In this document: in pieces, positions 33,588 through 41,381 of the stretch
Position numbering within the stretch: position 1 is the first letter of the stretch
Layout of the letters: each line of letters begins with the position of its first letter
Source of the DNA: Pseudomonas sp. PDM05
GTDB taxonomy: Bacteria; Pseudomonadota; Gammaproteobacteria; Pseudomonadales; Pseudomonadaceae
DNA: 64,000 nucleotides
Assembly: GCF_014851685.1 (NCBI RefSeq)
Contig: NZ_JACVAC010000022.1
Location: forward strand, 1-64,000
Reading direction: 5' to 3'
Translations under genes and position numbers: made by a program
Notes under the pieces: model-generated
The model's database searches: none
What the model was told of the DNA's origin: nothing
The model's input: the letters and a program-made list of their open reading frames with translations, nothing else

Positions 33588-35396
33588 ATGCCCCATGAAG
33601 GCAACCTGTTACAAGCAGCCGTGGTGTTCCTGCTCGCCGCCGTATTGACCGTGCCCCTGGCCAAGCGCCTGCAATTGGGCGCGGTGCTGGGCTACCTGTT
33701 CGCTGGCGTGATCATCGGTCCGTCAGTCCTCGGGTTGGTGGGTAACCCGCAAAGCGTCGCGCAATTTTCCGAATTGGGCGTGGTGTTGCTGCTGTTCATC
33801 ATCGGCCTGGAACTGTCGCCCAAGCGTCTGTGGGTGATGCGCAAGGCGGTGTTCGGCGTCGGCCTGGCCCAGGTGTTGCTCACCGGCCTGGTGATGGGCG
33901 CTGTAGCCTTGTGGCTGTTTGGCCAGTCGTGGAACAGCGCGATCGTGCTGGGCCTGGGCCTGGCGTTGTCGTCCACCGCCTTCGGCCTGCAAAGCCTGGC
34001 CGAACGCAAGGAGCTGAACCAGCCCCATGGGCGCCTGGCCTTTGCCATCCTGCTGTTCCAGGACATCGCAGCCATCCCGTTGATCGCCATGGTGCCGTTG
34101 CTGGCCGGCAGCGATCATCCGACCACTGAGGCCCAGGGCTTGCAGCATGTGTTGCAGATCCTCGGCAGTATCGCCGTGGTGATCATCGGCGGGCGCTACC
34201 TGTTGCGGCCGGTGTTTCGCGTGGTGGCCAAGACCGGCCTGCGCGAAGTGTCCACCGCCACCGCCCTGCTGGTGGTCATCGGCACCGCATGGTTGATGGA
34301 ACTGGTGGGCGTGTCGATGGCCCTCGGCGCCTTCCTCGCCGGGCTGCTGCTGGCGGATTCGGAATACCGTCACGAACTCGAATCCCAGATCGAGCCGTTC
34401 AAGGGCCTGCTGCTGGGGCTGTTCTTCATCAGCGTGGGCATGGGCGCCAACCTCAGCTTGCTGCTCAGCAGCCCACTGCTGGTGATCGGCCTGACCCTGC
34501 TGCTGATCGGCCTGAAATTACCCCTGCTCTACGCCGTCGGCCGCCTGGTGGGCGACCTCAACCGCGAAAGCGCCCTGCGCCTGGGCGTGGTGTTGGCGGC
34601 AGGCGGTGAATTTGCCTTCGTGGTGTTCAAGATCGGTCGCGACCAGGGCCTGTTCGAACCTCATCTCTACGATGTACTGGTGCTGACCATCACCCTCTCG
34701 ATGGCGGTCACCCCGTTGCTGCTGTTGATCTGCCCGAAGCTGTTCAAGCCCAAGGTCAAGCCGGTGGAAGTGCCCGAGGAATACCGCACCATCGAGAGCG
34801 ATGCACCTCGCGTGGTGATCGCCGGCATGGGGCGGATGGGCCAGATCGTCGCGCGGATCCTGCGCGCGCAAAACATCTCGTTCATCGCCCTCGACACCTC
34901 GGTGGAAACCATCGAGCTGACCCGCAGCTTCGGCGGCATGCCGGTGTTCTACGGCGACCCGCAACGCCCCGAAATCCTGCACGCGGCCAAGGTCGACCAG
35001 GCGGAGTTCTTCGTGATCGCCATGGACGACCCGGAAATCAACATCAAGACCGCCGAACTGGTGCGCAACCTCTACCCGCACATGAAAATCATCGCCCGTG
35101 CGCGTAACCGCCAGCACGTGCACCGCCTGGTGGACCTCGACGCCTCACCAGTGCGCGAGACCTTCTACTCCAGCCTGGAAATGAGCCGCCGCACCCTGGT
35201 CGGCCTCGGCTTGACCCAGGCCCAGGCGGATGCGCGCATCACCCGCTTCAAGAACCACGACCTGCAAGTACTGGCCGCGCAGCACGCGGTGTACGACGAC
35301 GCGGCCAAGGTCATGCAGACCGCCCAGGAAGCCCGGGCGGAACTGGCGCGATTGTTTGAGATGGACCGGCTCGAAGAAGAGTCCGACAAGGTGTAA
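33588..35396 (+). CDS. CPA2-family K+/H+ antiporter, KefB/KefC-like
   Basis: 602 residues. Twelve to thirteen hydrophobic segments with CPA2 motifs (LGYLFAGVIIGPSVLGL, LLLFIIGLELSPKRLW, LSSTAFGLQ, FQDIAAIPLIA), then a TrkA-N (RCK) domain whose Rossmann motif is VIAGMGRMGQIVARIL near residue 405. These proteins release potassium in exchange for protons and, in E. coli, protect against electrophiles when glutathione adducts bind. GGAG stands nine bases before the ATG. No kefF or kefG quinone oxidoreductase partner is adjacent. Confidence 0.92.
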   Translation: MPHEGNLLQAAVVFLLAAVLTVPLAKRLQLGAVLGYLFAGVIIGPSVLGLVGNPQSVAQFSELGVVLLLFIIGLELSPKRLWVMRKAVFGVGLAQVLLTGLVMGAVALWLFGQSWNSAIVLGLGLALSSTAFGLQSLAERKELNQPHGRLAFAILLFQDIAAIPLIAMVPLLAGSDHPTTEAQGLQHVLQILGSIAVVIIGGRYLLRPVFRVVAKTGLREVSTATALLVVIGTAWLMELVGVSMALGAFLAGLLLADSEYRHELESQIEPFKGLLLGLFFISVGMGANLSLLLSSPLLVIGLTLLLIGLKLPLLYAVGRLVGDLNRESALRLGVVLAAGGEFAFVVFKIGRDQGLFEPHLYDVLVLTITLSMAVTPLLLLICPKLFKPKVKPVEVPEEYRTIESDAPRVVIAGMGRMGQIVARILRAQNISFIALDTSVETIELTRSFGGMPVFYGDPQRPEILHAAKVDQAEFFVIAMDDPEINIKTAELVRNLYPHMKIIARARNRQHVHRLVDLDASPVRETFYSSLEMSRRTLVGLGLTQAQADARITRFKNHDLQVLAAQHAVYDDAAKVMQTAQEARAELARLFEMDRLEEESDKV

Positions 35397-35471
35397 GGCC
35401 CAGGGCGAACGAGATTGCGATTTTTCTGACAGAATGTGCCGCAATTTCGTTCACCCCCCCTGGAGCGCTTC

Positions 35472-36026
35472 ATGGCCACTTTCACCAAGACCGCCGCCCT
35501 GCTGGCCCTCGCGCTTGCCGCCGGCAGTGTGTTCGCCGCCAGCAAGCCGGCCACGCAGACCATCTCCACCCTGGGTGGCAAGTTCACCTTCAACCTGCCC
35601 AAGGCCTACGCGGCCGACACCCTGCCGGTCAGCAAGGCCGAAGATGCCAGCGCCGCGACTCAAGGCACGCTATACGCCAACCAGACCACGAAAAGTGTGG
35701 TGATCGTCGCCGAAACGGTACGGACCGACGGGGTGAACGTCGAGGATAACGACGCACAGTTCCTCGACGGTGCAGTGGCCGGCTTCGTCAAGGATCAGAG
35801 CGCTGCCCTGCCGGACTTCAAGAAACAGAGCGAGAAAAAACTGACCTTCAAGGGCCTGGGCCTGCGCCAGGTGGACAGCACCGCGACACAGGGCGGTGGC
35901 AAGACGCTGAACAGCACATTCCTGGGGGGATCGGGCAACCACATGCTGGTGATCCAGGCGATTTCGCGCGGCGATGACGCCAAGGGCCATGCCGAGCTGG
36001 TGAAGCAGATCACGGGCGGCAAATAA
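35472..36026 (+). CDS. Periplasmic protein of unknown function
   Basis: 184 residues from the ATG at 35472, with TGGAG before it. The N-terminus is a classic signal peptide (LLALALAAGSVFAASKP). The rest is a small soluble domain rich in Thr, Lys and Gly with no cysteine and no motif I recognise; it reads like a family of uncharacterised Pseudomonas periplasmic proteins. It lies alone between the antiporter and a terminator. Confidence 0.8.
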   Translation: MATFTKTAALLALALAAGSVFAASKPATQTISTLGGKFTFNLPKAYAADTLPVSKAEDASAATQGTLYANQTTKSVVIVAETVRTDGVNVEDNDAQFLDGAVAGFVKDQSAALPDFKKQSEKKLTFKGLGLRQVDSTATQGGGKTLNSTFLGGSGNHMLVIQAISRGDDAKGHAELVKQITGGK

Positions 36027-36052
36027 CCCGACCCGCCAAGCAACACCAAACC

Positions 36053-36080
36053 AAATGTGGGGGCCCGCCCCACATTTTTT
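36053..36080 (+). terminator. Rho-independent terminator
   Basis: Arms AAATGTGGGG and CCCCACATTT with a 5-base loop followed by a T-run. It lies just after the periplasmic protein and before the end of the convergent esterase gene, so it may serve both. Confidence 0.85.
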
Positions 36081-36088
36081 GACCGTGC

Positions 36089-36808
36089 TCACTTCAAGCT
36101 TTTTTCCAGCCAGGCCTTCAAATCCTGCACTTCAGCCTCGCTGATGGTATGCGGCATGCCCATATACCCATGAAACTCCGGCTTCAACCCCACCCCCACC
36201 AACGCCTCATTCGCCCTCGTCGCCGACGCATACGCCAGCGCCTGGTCCAGCGTGCCGTGGCCAATGAAGATCGCCAGCCCGCTCAATGCCGCATCCGGCT
36301 TGAGCTCAGCCTTGAGCACTGGCAACACACTGCCACTCAACGCCGCAATCCCACGCACCAACGTCGGCTTACGCAACCCCACCTCGTAGGACATGATTGC
36401 GCCCTGGCTGAACCCCACCAGAAACACCCGATCGCTGCGGGTGTGGTACTTGGCGGTGGCCTGGGTCACAAAGTCTTCGATCAGCCTGGCGCTGCGTTGC
36501 AAATCGGCGGTCTCGCCGTCGTAATCGCCATCCCCGGGTTTCTTCGCAAACCAGCGATAGCCGCGCGCATCCACCGGCATCGGCGCCCGTGCCGACAGGT
36601 AGGTCCAGGTGGATGGCAATGCGTCCTTGAGGCCAAACAGGTCCTCTTCGTTGCTGCCAAACCCATGCAGGAAAATCACCAGCGGCGCGTTACGCGCATC
36701 AGCCTGGGTCTGCTCCAGGTACGCCAGGGGTAAATCGGTGTGTAGCGTATCGTCGGCATGAACGGCGCCGGCCACCAGGGTCAGCGCGAGGGCAAACAGC
36801 TTGAGCAT
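36089..36808 (-). CDS. Periplasmic carboxylesterase/phospholipase-like alpha/beta hydrolase
   Basis: 239 residues with an N-terminal signal peptide (LKLFALALTLVAGAVHA). Family motifs: VIFLHGFGSNEEDLF near residue 44, the nucleophile GFSQGA with Ser near 144, Asp in LDQALAYAS-type loop and His in MGMPHTIS near the end. The fold is that of bacterial carboxylesterases/lysophospholipases with broad ester specificity. Export to the periplasm is unusual for the cytosolic members. It precedes nothing in an obvious operon; cobF lies 11 bases upstream on the same strand, so the two may be co-transcribed. Confidence 0.85.
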   Translation of the reverse strand: MLKLFALALTLVAGAVHADDTLHTDLPLAYLEQTQADARNAPLVIFLHGFGSNEEDLFGLKDALPSTWTYLSARAPMPVDARGYRWFAKKPGDGDYDGETADLQRSARLIEDFVTQATAKYHTRSDRVFLVGFSQGAIMSYEVGLRKPTLVRGIAALSGSVLPVLKAELKPDAALSGLAIFIGHGTLDQALAYASATRANEALVGVGLKPEFHGYMGMPHTISEAEVQDLKAWLEKSLK

Positions 36809-36819
36809 GGGGCGATACC

Positions 36820-37575
36820 TCAGGGTTTGCGCAACAGATAAGTGTCCATGATCCAGCCATTGGCCAGGCGTGCCGCCTTGCGCACCCGCTCGATTTCTTC
36901 GGCGACTTCAGCGACTTTGCCGCTGATCAGGATCTCATCCGGCGTACCCAGATAGGCCCCCCAGTAAATGTCCAGGTCCTGATCGGCCACGGTGCGGTAG
37001 GCGTCTTGCGCATCGAGCATCACCACCAAGGTGTCCGCATCACTCGCCTGCCCTGCCGCCAAAAGGCGCCCGGTAGTGATCTCGATGGAGCGGCCAATAC
37101 GGTTCAGCGGCACTTTGTGTTGCGCCGCCAGGGCCTGCACGCTGGTGATGCCGGGGATCACTTCGAATTCAAACTCACTGCGCCCGCTGGCCAGGATCGC
37201 TTGCAGGATGCGGATGGTGCTGTCGTACAGCGCCGGGTCGCCCCAGGCCAGGAAGGCACCGACTTCTCCGTCGGCCATTTCCTCGTTGATCATGCGCTCA
37301 AAGGTTTGCTGCTTGTCGCGGTTCAGATCCTCCACGGCGGTGGTGTAGTCGATTTCACCGCGCACGCGTTCGGGGCAATCGGCCTCGACAAAGCGGTAGC
37401 CGGGCTCGGTGATGTAGGTCTCGCAGATCTCGCGGCGCAGGTCGATCAACTTGTCTTTGCTCTGGCCCTTGTCCATCAGGAAAAACACGTCGGTGCGATT
37501 GAGCGCCTTCACGGCCTGCATCGTGATGTAGTCAGGGTTGCCGGCGCCAATGCCGATGATCAGGATGCGTTTCAT
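36820..37575 (-). CDS. cobF: Precorrin-6A synthase (deacetylating)
   Basis: 251 residues with the SAM-dependent tetrapyrrole methylase fold: GIGAGNPDYITMQAVKAL at the N-terminus and AFLAWGDPALYDSTIRIL near residue 108. It methylates precorrin-5 at C1 and releases the acetyl group in aerobic cobalamin synthesis. Other cob genes are not in this window, which is common for cobF in Pseudomonas. A histidine-phosphatase gene follows the same strand upstream. Confidence 0.95.
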   Translation of the reverse strand: MKRILIIGIGAGNPDYITMQAVKALNRTDVFFLMDKGQSKDKLIDLRREICETYITEPGYRFVEADCPERVRGEIDYTTAVEDLNRDKQQTFERMINEEMADGEVGAFLAWGDPALYDSTIRILQAILASGRSEFEFEVIPGITSVQALAAQHKVPLNRIGRSIEITTGRLLAAGQASDADTLVVMLDAQDAYRTVADQDLDIYWGAYLGTPDEILISGKVAEVAEEIERVRKAARLANGWIMDTYLLRKP

Positions 37576-37620
37576 GGGTTGCTCTCATTGCGGGGCGTGG
37601 ATTTTGCCATGTTCGGCGGT

Positions 37621-38175
37621 TCAGGCGTGAGTTTCCAGGCGCAGGCGCCAGACCGTATTGAAGCGCAGCTCCGTACTGGACAGCGGCTCGACGTCGATCC
37701 GGTAGAACATCGCCACCGGAAGCTGCAGGGCGTAGAGCATCGCCGCGCGAATCACCAAGGGGTGGGTGACGGCGACGATATGGCCGGGGTGCGCTTCAAG
37801 GGCCTGCATCCACTGCGCGACCCGTGCACAGACCTGATCCACCGATTCGCCACCGTGGGGCGCACTGGCGCTGTCGGCCAGCCACGCGTTCAACTCATCG
37901 ATCGCCAGCTGGCTGATGTCCTGGCCTTTCCACTGACCGAAATCGCCATCGCGCAAGGCCTCTTCAAGCAGCGCATCGCTGCCGAACAAACCCGCGGTCT
38001 GCCGAGTGCGTGCTTCCGGCCCGCACAGCAGCCGGCGGCTGGGCTTGTAACGCGCGGCCAGCGACAGCGCCGCGCCTTGCCAATCCATCACCACCGCTTC
38101 GTCAGCGCAGAAGCGCCCGCGTTTTTGCAGGGGCGTGACGGCATGACAGATCAGGGTCAAACGGGTGGCTTGCAC
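37621..38175 (-). CDS. Histidine phosphatase-superfamily protein (CobC/phosphoglycerate-mutase fold)
   Basis: 184 residues from the GTG at 38175, which has CGGAG eight bases upstream; the frame is open to an ATG at 38217, a less convincing start. The phosphohistidine motif, usually LxRHG, reads LICHA here, so the conserved Arg before the catalytic His is a Cys. Later motifs are present: RTRQTA, GQWKG, GGES and VTHPLVIRAA. Its position next to cobF suggests a CobC-like role in cobalamin synthesis, but the altered active site makes that a guess. Confidence 0.8.
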   Translation of the reverse strand: MQATRLTLICHAVTPLQKRGRFCADEAVVMDWQGAALSLAARYKPSRRLLCGPEARTRQTAGLFGSDALLEEALRDGDFGQWKGQDISQLAIDELNAWLADSASAPHGGESVDQVCARVAQWMQALEAHPGHIVAVTHPLVIRAAMLYALQLPVAMFYRIDVEPLSSTELRFNTVWRLRLETHA

Positions 38176-38268
38176 GGACTTCGCTCCGACAGAGACAGGT
38201 CGGCAAGCCTCGCGCACTTATCCCTCAAGCGCAACGCCCTTGAACGGGCTTACCCCAATGCCAGTCGC

Positions 38269-39258
38269 TCAAGCAGTCCCGAGGGCAAACCACTCGCGCC
38301 GCCCCTCGAACGTGCTCACGATCAACTCCACAATCACCTGCACCGCCTGCGCATCCCGCACCTGGGCGTTCACCGCCAGCCACACCTGGCGTTGCATGCT
38401 GTCGTCCAACAACCCCGGCAACGCCACCAGCCCTCGGTCGAAGCTGCCCATGTAGTGCGGCAGCAAGCCGATGCACGCGCCGCAGCGGATCATTTCCAGC
38501 ATCAGCGAGTAGGCCTGCACTTGCACCACGGCAGCGCGGCGTTGTTCCACCACGTGGTTCCAGGGGTGCAAGGCCTCGACCTGCACGTCGGGCTGCCACT
38601 GCACCAGCATGTAGTCGTCGAGGTCGTCGACGCTGTCCGGGCGCGTGGTCAGGCGTGAGTAGCGCTTGGCGATGTGCGGCAGGTAATGCAGGCGCGCCAG
38701 GGGCTGCGGCGGTTCAGTGGGGAAACTCGGGCCGCACGCCGGGCCCTCGGTGTCGGACAACCACAGCACCACGTCCACATCCACCGCTTGCAGCGACAGC
38801 TGGCTGTCGATGGAGGTGATCTCCAGGCGCACGCTGGCATTACGGCGCAGCAAGGCAATCAAGTCGCGGCCGAGGATGTCGTGCAGGATCGGTTCGGCCA
38901 CGGCCAGGCGGATCAGCGGCTGCTCCACCACCGGCAGGCGCCGTTCATGGGCCAGGGCGACCAGTTGTGCCTGCAATTGCTGGCCATCACGACTGAGCAC
39001 CAAGCCGTTGCCCTGATACGTGAACAGCGCATGCCGCACCTGTTCTTCGAGCTGCGCCAGGCGTTTGCGCAACAACGTCGATTTGATATTCAGGCTGCGC
39101 GCCGCCTGCATGAAACAACCGCAGCGCGCACTCACCAGGAAGTAGCGCGCCACCTCCGGGTCGATCTCGCCGGCCAAGGCCTGCCAAGTGCGGTGTGGCG
39201 CATTCACGGCGCGCCAGGGGGCGGGCGATTGGACGCCGGACGGTTCTAGAAATGCCAT
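38269..39258 (-). CDS. LysR-family regulator at the end of the two-partner-secretion cluster
   Basis: 329 residues. Its N-terminal helix-turn-helix (VARYFLVSARCGCFMQAARSLNIKSTLLRKRLAQLEEQV) starts late, after about 30 residues; the rest is a LysR ligand-binding domain (IRLAVAEPILHDIL). GGGAG precedes the ATG. It follows the parvulin gene by 51 bases on the same strand, so it may be transcribed from the operon it could control. By recalled P. aeruginosa gene order it corresponds to PA0701. Effector unknown. Confidence 0.85.
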   Translation of the reverse strand: MAFLEPSGVQSPAPWRAVNAPHRTWQALAGEIDPEVARYFLVSARCGCFMQAARSLNIKSTLLRKRLAQLEEQVRHALFTYQGNGLVLSRDGQQLQAQLVALAHERRLPVVEQPLIRLAVAEPILHDILGRDLIALLRRNASVRLEITSIDSQLSLQAVDVDVVLWLSDTEGPACGPSFPTEPPQPLARLHYLPHIAKRYSRLTTRPDSVDDLDDYMLVQWQPDVQVEALHPWNHVVEQRRAAVVQVQAYSLMLEMIRCGACIGLLPHYMGSFDRGLVALPGLLDDSMQRQVWLAVNAQVRDAQAVQVIVELIVSTFEGRREWFALGTA

Positions 39259-39309
39259 GGGAGACTCCCTGTCTTGTTGGTCTGTGCATCCAATGCGGGT
39301 GGTCGCGCG

Positions 39310-40251
39310 TTACTCCAACACCTTGTTCAACTCGGCGCCATCAATGCTCAAGGTCGCGGTGTTGAGCATGCCTTCCAGGTACGCCTTGGCGATCTGCTCC
39401 TGGCGTTGGCTGCGCAAGGCTTCGGTGAGCCGTTCACGCAGTTCGTCCAGGGTCGCGGTGCGCGCCGGTTGCTGGCCGGTGAGCTTGAGCACATGGAACC
39501 CGGCCGGGCTCTGCACCACCTCCGACACCGCGCCGACCTTGAGCCGCGCCACCGCCTCGCGTATCTGGGGCACCAGCTGCTGCAACGGCTGCATACCCGA
39601 ATCGCCGCCGCGTTGGGCGGTGTTCGGGTCCTGGGAATATTGCGTGGCCAGCGCGGCGAAATCTGCCGGCGCGGCCTGGGCCCTGCGGCTCAGCTCCTGG
39701 GCCTGGCGGCGGACCGCGTCGGCGGACTGCGGGTCGTTCACCGCGAGGAAAATCTGGCTCACCCGATACAGCGGCGGCGTCACCCACTGTGCCTTGCCGG
39801 CGTCGTAGGCCTGTTGCAACTCAGCCGCACTGGGATAGTCGGCAGGCACCTGGCTGACCGACAGCATGTAGTCGCGAAACACAATCTGCTCGGCGGCGGC
39901 ACGGGTCTGCTGCTCCACCTCCGGGCGCTGGCGCCAGCCCTGGGCGTCGGCCTGTTCAAGCACGGCCTTTTGCGCCAGGCGCGAGCGCAGCCACGTCTCC
40001 AGCGCGCCACGGTTGCCGCGCAATTGCTCGCGGGACTCGGCCGGCAGGCTCGCCAGCACGCTTTTCATTTCCGCCAGGTCGATCTGCTGGTTGCCCAGGC
40101 GCGCCACCGCCGGGCCGCTCGCCGGCGTCGCGGCTACCGGCGCCGGCTGTTGCGCCGCCACCGGGTCGCTGCCCGGCCGCAAGCTCAAGCCCACAGCCAC
40201 CACCAGCAGGGCCAGCGCACCGGCGCCGACCATCAGGGTTGGCTTTTTCAC
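39310..40251 (-). CDS. Membrane-anchored parvulin-type peptidyl-prolyl isomerase
   Basis: 313 residues starting with a GTG whose GTGA overlaps the stop of the previous gene. One N-terminal membrane anchor (LMVGAGALALLVVAVGLSL), then a SurA/PrsA-like chaperone part (residues 50-160) and a parvulin domain (YRVSQIFLAV, ALATQYSQDPNTAQRGGDSGMQPL, VVQSPAGFHVLKL). It would face the periplasm and assist folding of exported proteins; in this operon the likely clients are the TpsA exoprotein, the TpsB barrel or the porin. Confidence 0.9.
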   Translation of the reverse strand: MKKPTLMVGAGALALLVVAVGLSLRPGSDPVAAQQPAPVAATPASGPAVARLGNQQIDLAEMKSVLASLPAESREQLRGNRGALETWLRSRLAQKAVLEQADAQGWRQRPEVEQQTRAAAEQIVFRDYMLSVSQVPADYPSAAELQQAYDAGKAQWVTPPLYRVSQIFLAVNDPQSADAVRRQAQELSRRAQAAPADFAALATQYSQDPNTAQRGGDSGMQPLQQLVPQIREAVARLKVGAVSEVVQSPAGFHVLKLTGQQPARTATLDELRERLTEALRSQRQEQIAKAYLEGMLNTATLSIDGAELNKVLE

Positions 40252-40715
40252 AATACGCCCGCCTCTTCGCCCACCACCTGCGCGGCGGCCTGCAACTGCG
40301 CCGCCTGTTGGCTGTACTCACGCAGGTAGACGATGAACTCCTGCAACAGGCGGTCCCACAGTTCCAGCTGGCTGCGCAAATGCGTGACGCCCACACCGGC
40401 CACCACCACGTCCATTTCCATCAGCAAAAATTCACCTTGCACCGACAACCGCGCAAAGCGTCGCGAGGCGTTCCACACCTCGGCCAGGCCTTGCGGCAAT
40501 TGCCCCTGGATGCGCAGCGCGCAGCTGTAGGTGAAGTCCACATAGCTGCCCTGCTCCGCCGCCGGGTTGCCGAAGCGCACGGCAAAGCCGATGCCCTGGC
40601 TGGCGCTGAGCAGTTGCACGATACCGTTCTGTTCGCTCGGGTTGACCCGGTAACCGGCGTCCTGCAACAGCTCGGTGAGGCTCTGGATGGTCACGCTATC
40701 AATCAATTCGCTCAT
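40248..40715 (-). CDS. YbjN-domain (type III chaperone-like fold) protein
   Basis: 155 residues from the ATG at 40715, with GGGAAGAG upstream; the frame is open farther but without family features. The sequence (SLTELLQDAGYRVN, IQLLS-type strand, FTYSCALRIQGQLP, then a C-terminal helix) fits the YbjN family, small proteins with a chaperone-like alpha/beta fold. No signal peptide, so cytosolic. It overlaps the isomerase gene by four bases, so the two are translationally coupled. Confidence 0.7.
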   Translation of the reverse strand: MSELIDSVTIQSLTELLQDAGYRVNPSEQNGIVQLLSASQGIGFAVRFGNPAAEQGSYVDFTYSCALRIQGQLPQGLAEVWNASRRFARLSVQGEFLLMEMDVVVAGVGVTHLRSQLELWDRLLQEFIVYLREYSQQAAQLQAAAQVVGEEAGVL

Positions 40716-40735
40716 GCTGATCTCTTCCCTGTCTA

Positions 40736-41362
40736 TCAATGATTGGTGGTTGCCTGGGGCGCATCGAAACGGCTCTTGTACAGATCGTCGCCAAAGCCTT
40801 GGGCCAGTTCCTCGAACTTGACCCGCGCGCTGCTGGCGAAGGGCTGGCGGATGCTCATCACCTCGGCCACATCGATCTTTTCGTAGGCCGCCAGCAACTG
40901 CTGGGCCACCCCGTACATCTGTTGATTCTTGACTGAACATTGCTGCACTTGTGTGTCACGTTCGCTCAATTGCGCCTGCAAGCGGGCGCGTTCGGCCTCC
41001 TTGCCCTTGGCGAGCACCAGCAGTTCTTCATAGGCCTTCTTGAATTTGCCGATCTGCTCGTTGCTCGCCGCCACCTGGGCTTGCGCCTGGTTGTGCAGGC
41101 TCTGTTGCTGGCCGGCCATCTGTTCGGCCACGCCACGGGTCTTTTCCAGCTCGGCGGTCAATTGCTTGATTTGCGCCTGGGCCTGCTTGGCCTGGGCTTC
41201 GGCGGCGATGCGCGCGGCACTGGCCTGGGCCTGTTCGCTTTGCAGCGCCTGCAACTGCTGGGTGCTGCTGCGCAGTTGAGTACGCAGGCGCTCTTCCATG
41301 CCTTCGGCGCAAGCGCCGCTGGCGATGAACAACAACAGCAGCCCGCAGATTCGCGTGTTCAT
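40736..41362 (-). CDS. Periplasmic coiled-coil protein of the TPS operon
   Basis: 208 residues. Signal peptide (RICGLLLLFIASGACAEG), then a long Ala/Gln/Glu-rich coiled coil (about residues 25-150) and a C-terminal part with FASSARVKFEELAQGFGDDLY. No enzyme motif. AGGAG precedes the ATG, and it lies 19 bases after the porin. A spacer or scaffold role in the periplasm is possible. Confidence 0.75.
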   Translation of the reverse strand: MNTRICGLLLLFIASGACAEGMEERLRTQLRSSTQQLQALQSEQAQASAARIAAEAQAKQAQAQIKQLTAELEKTRGVAEQMAGQQQSLHNQAQAQVAASNEQIGKFKKAYEELLVLAKGKEAERARLQAQLSERDTQVQQCSVKNQQMYGVAQQLLAAYEKIDVAEVMSIRQPFASSARVKFEELAQGFGDDLYKSRFDAPQATTNH

Positions 41363-41381
41363 GTGGCATCTCCTGTGCGCC

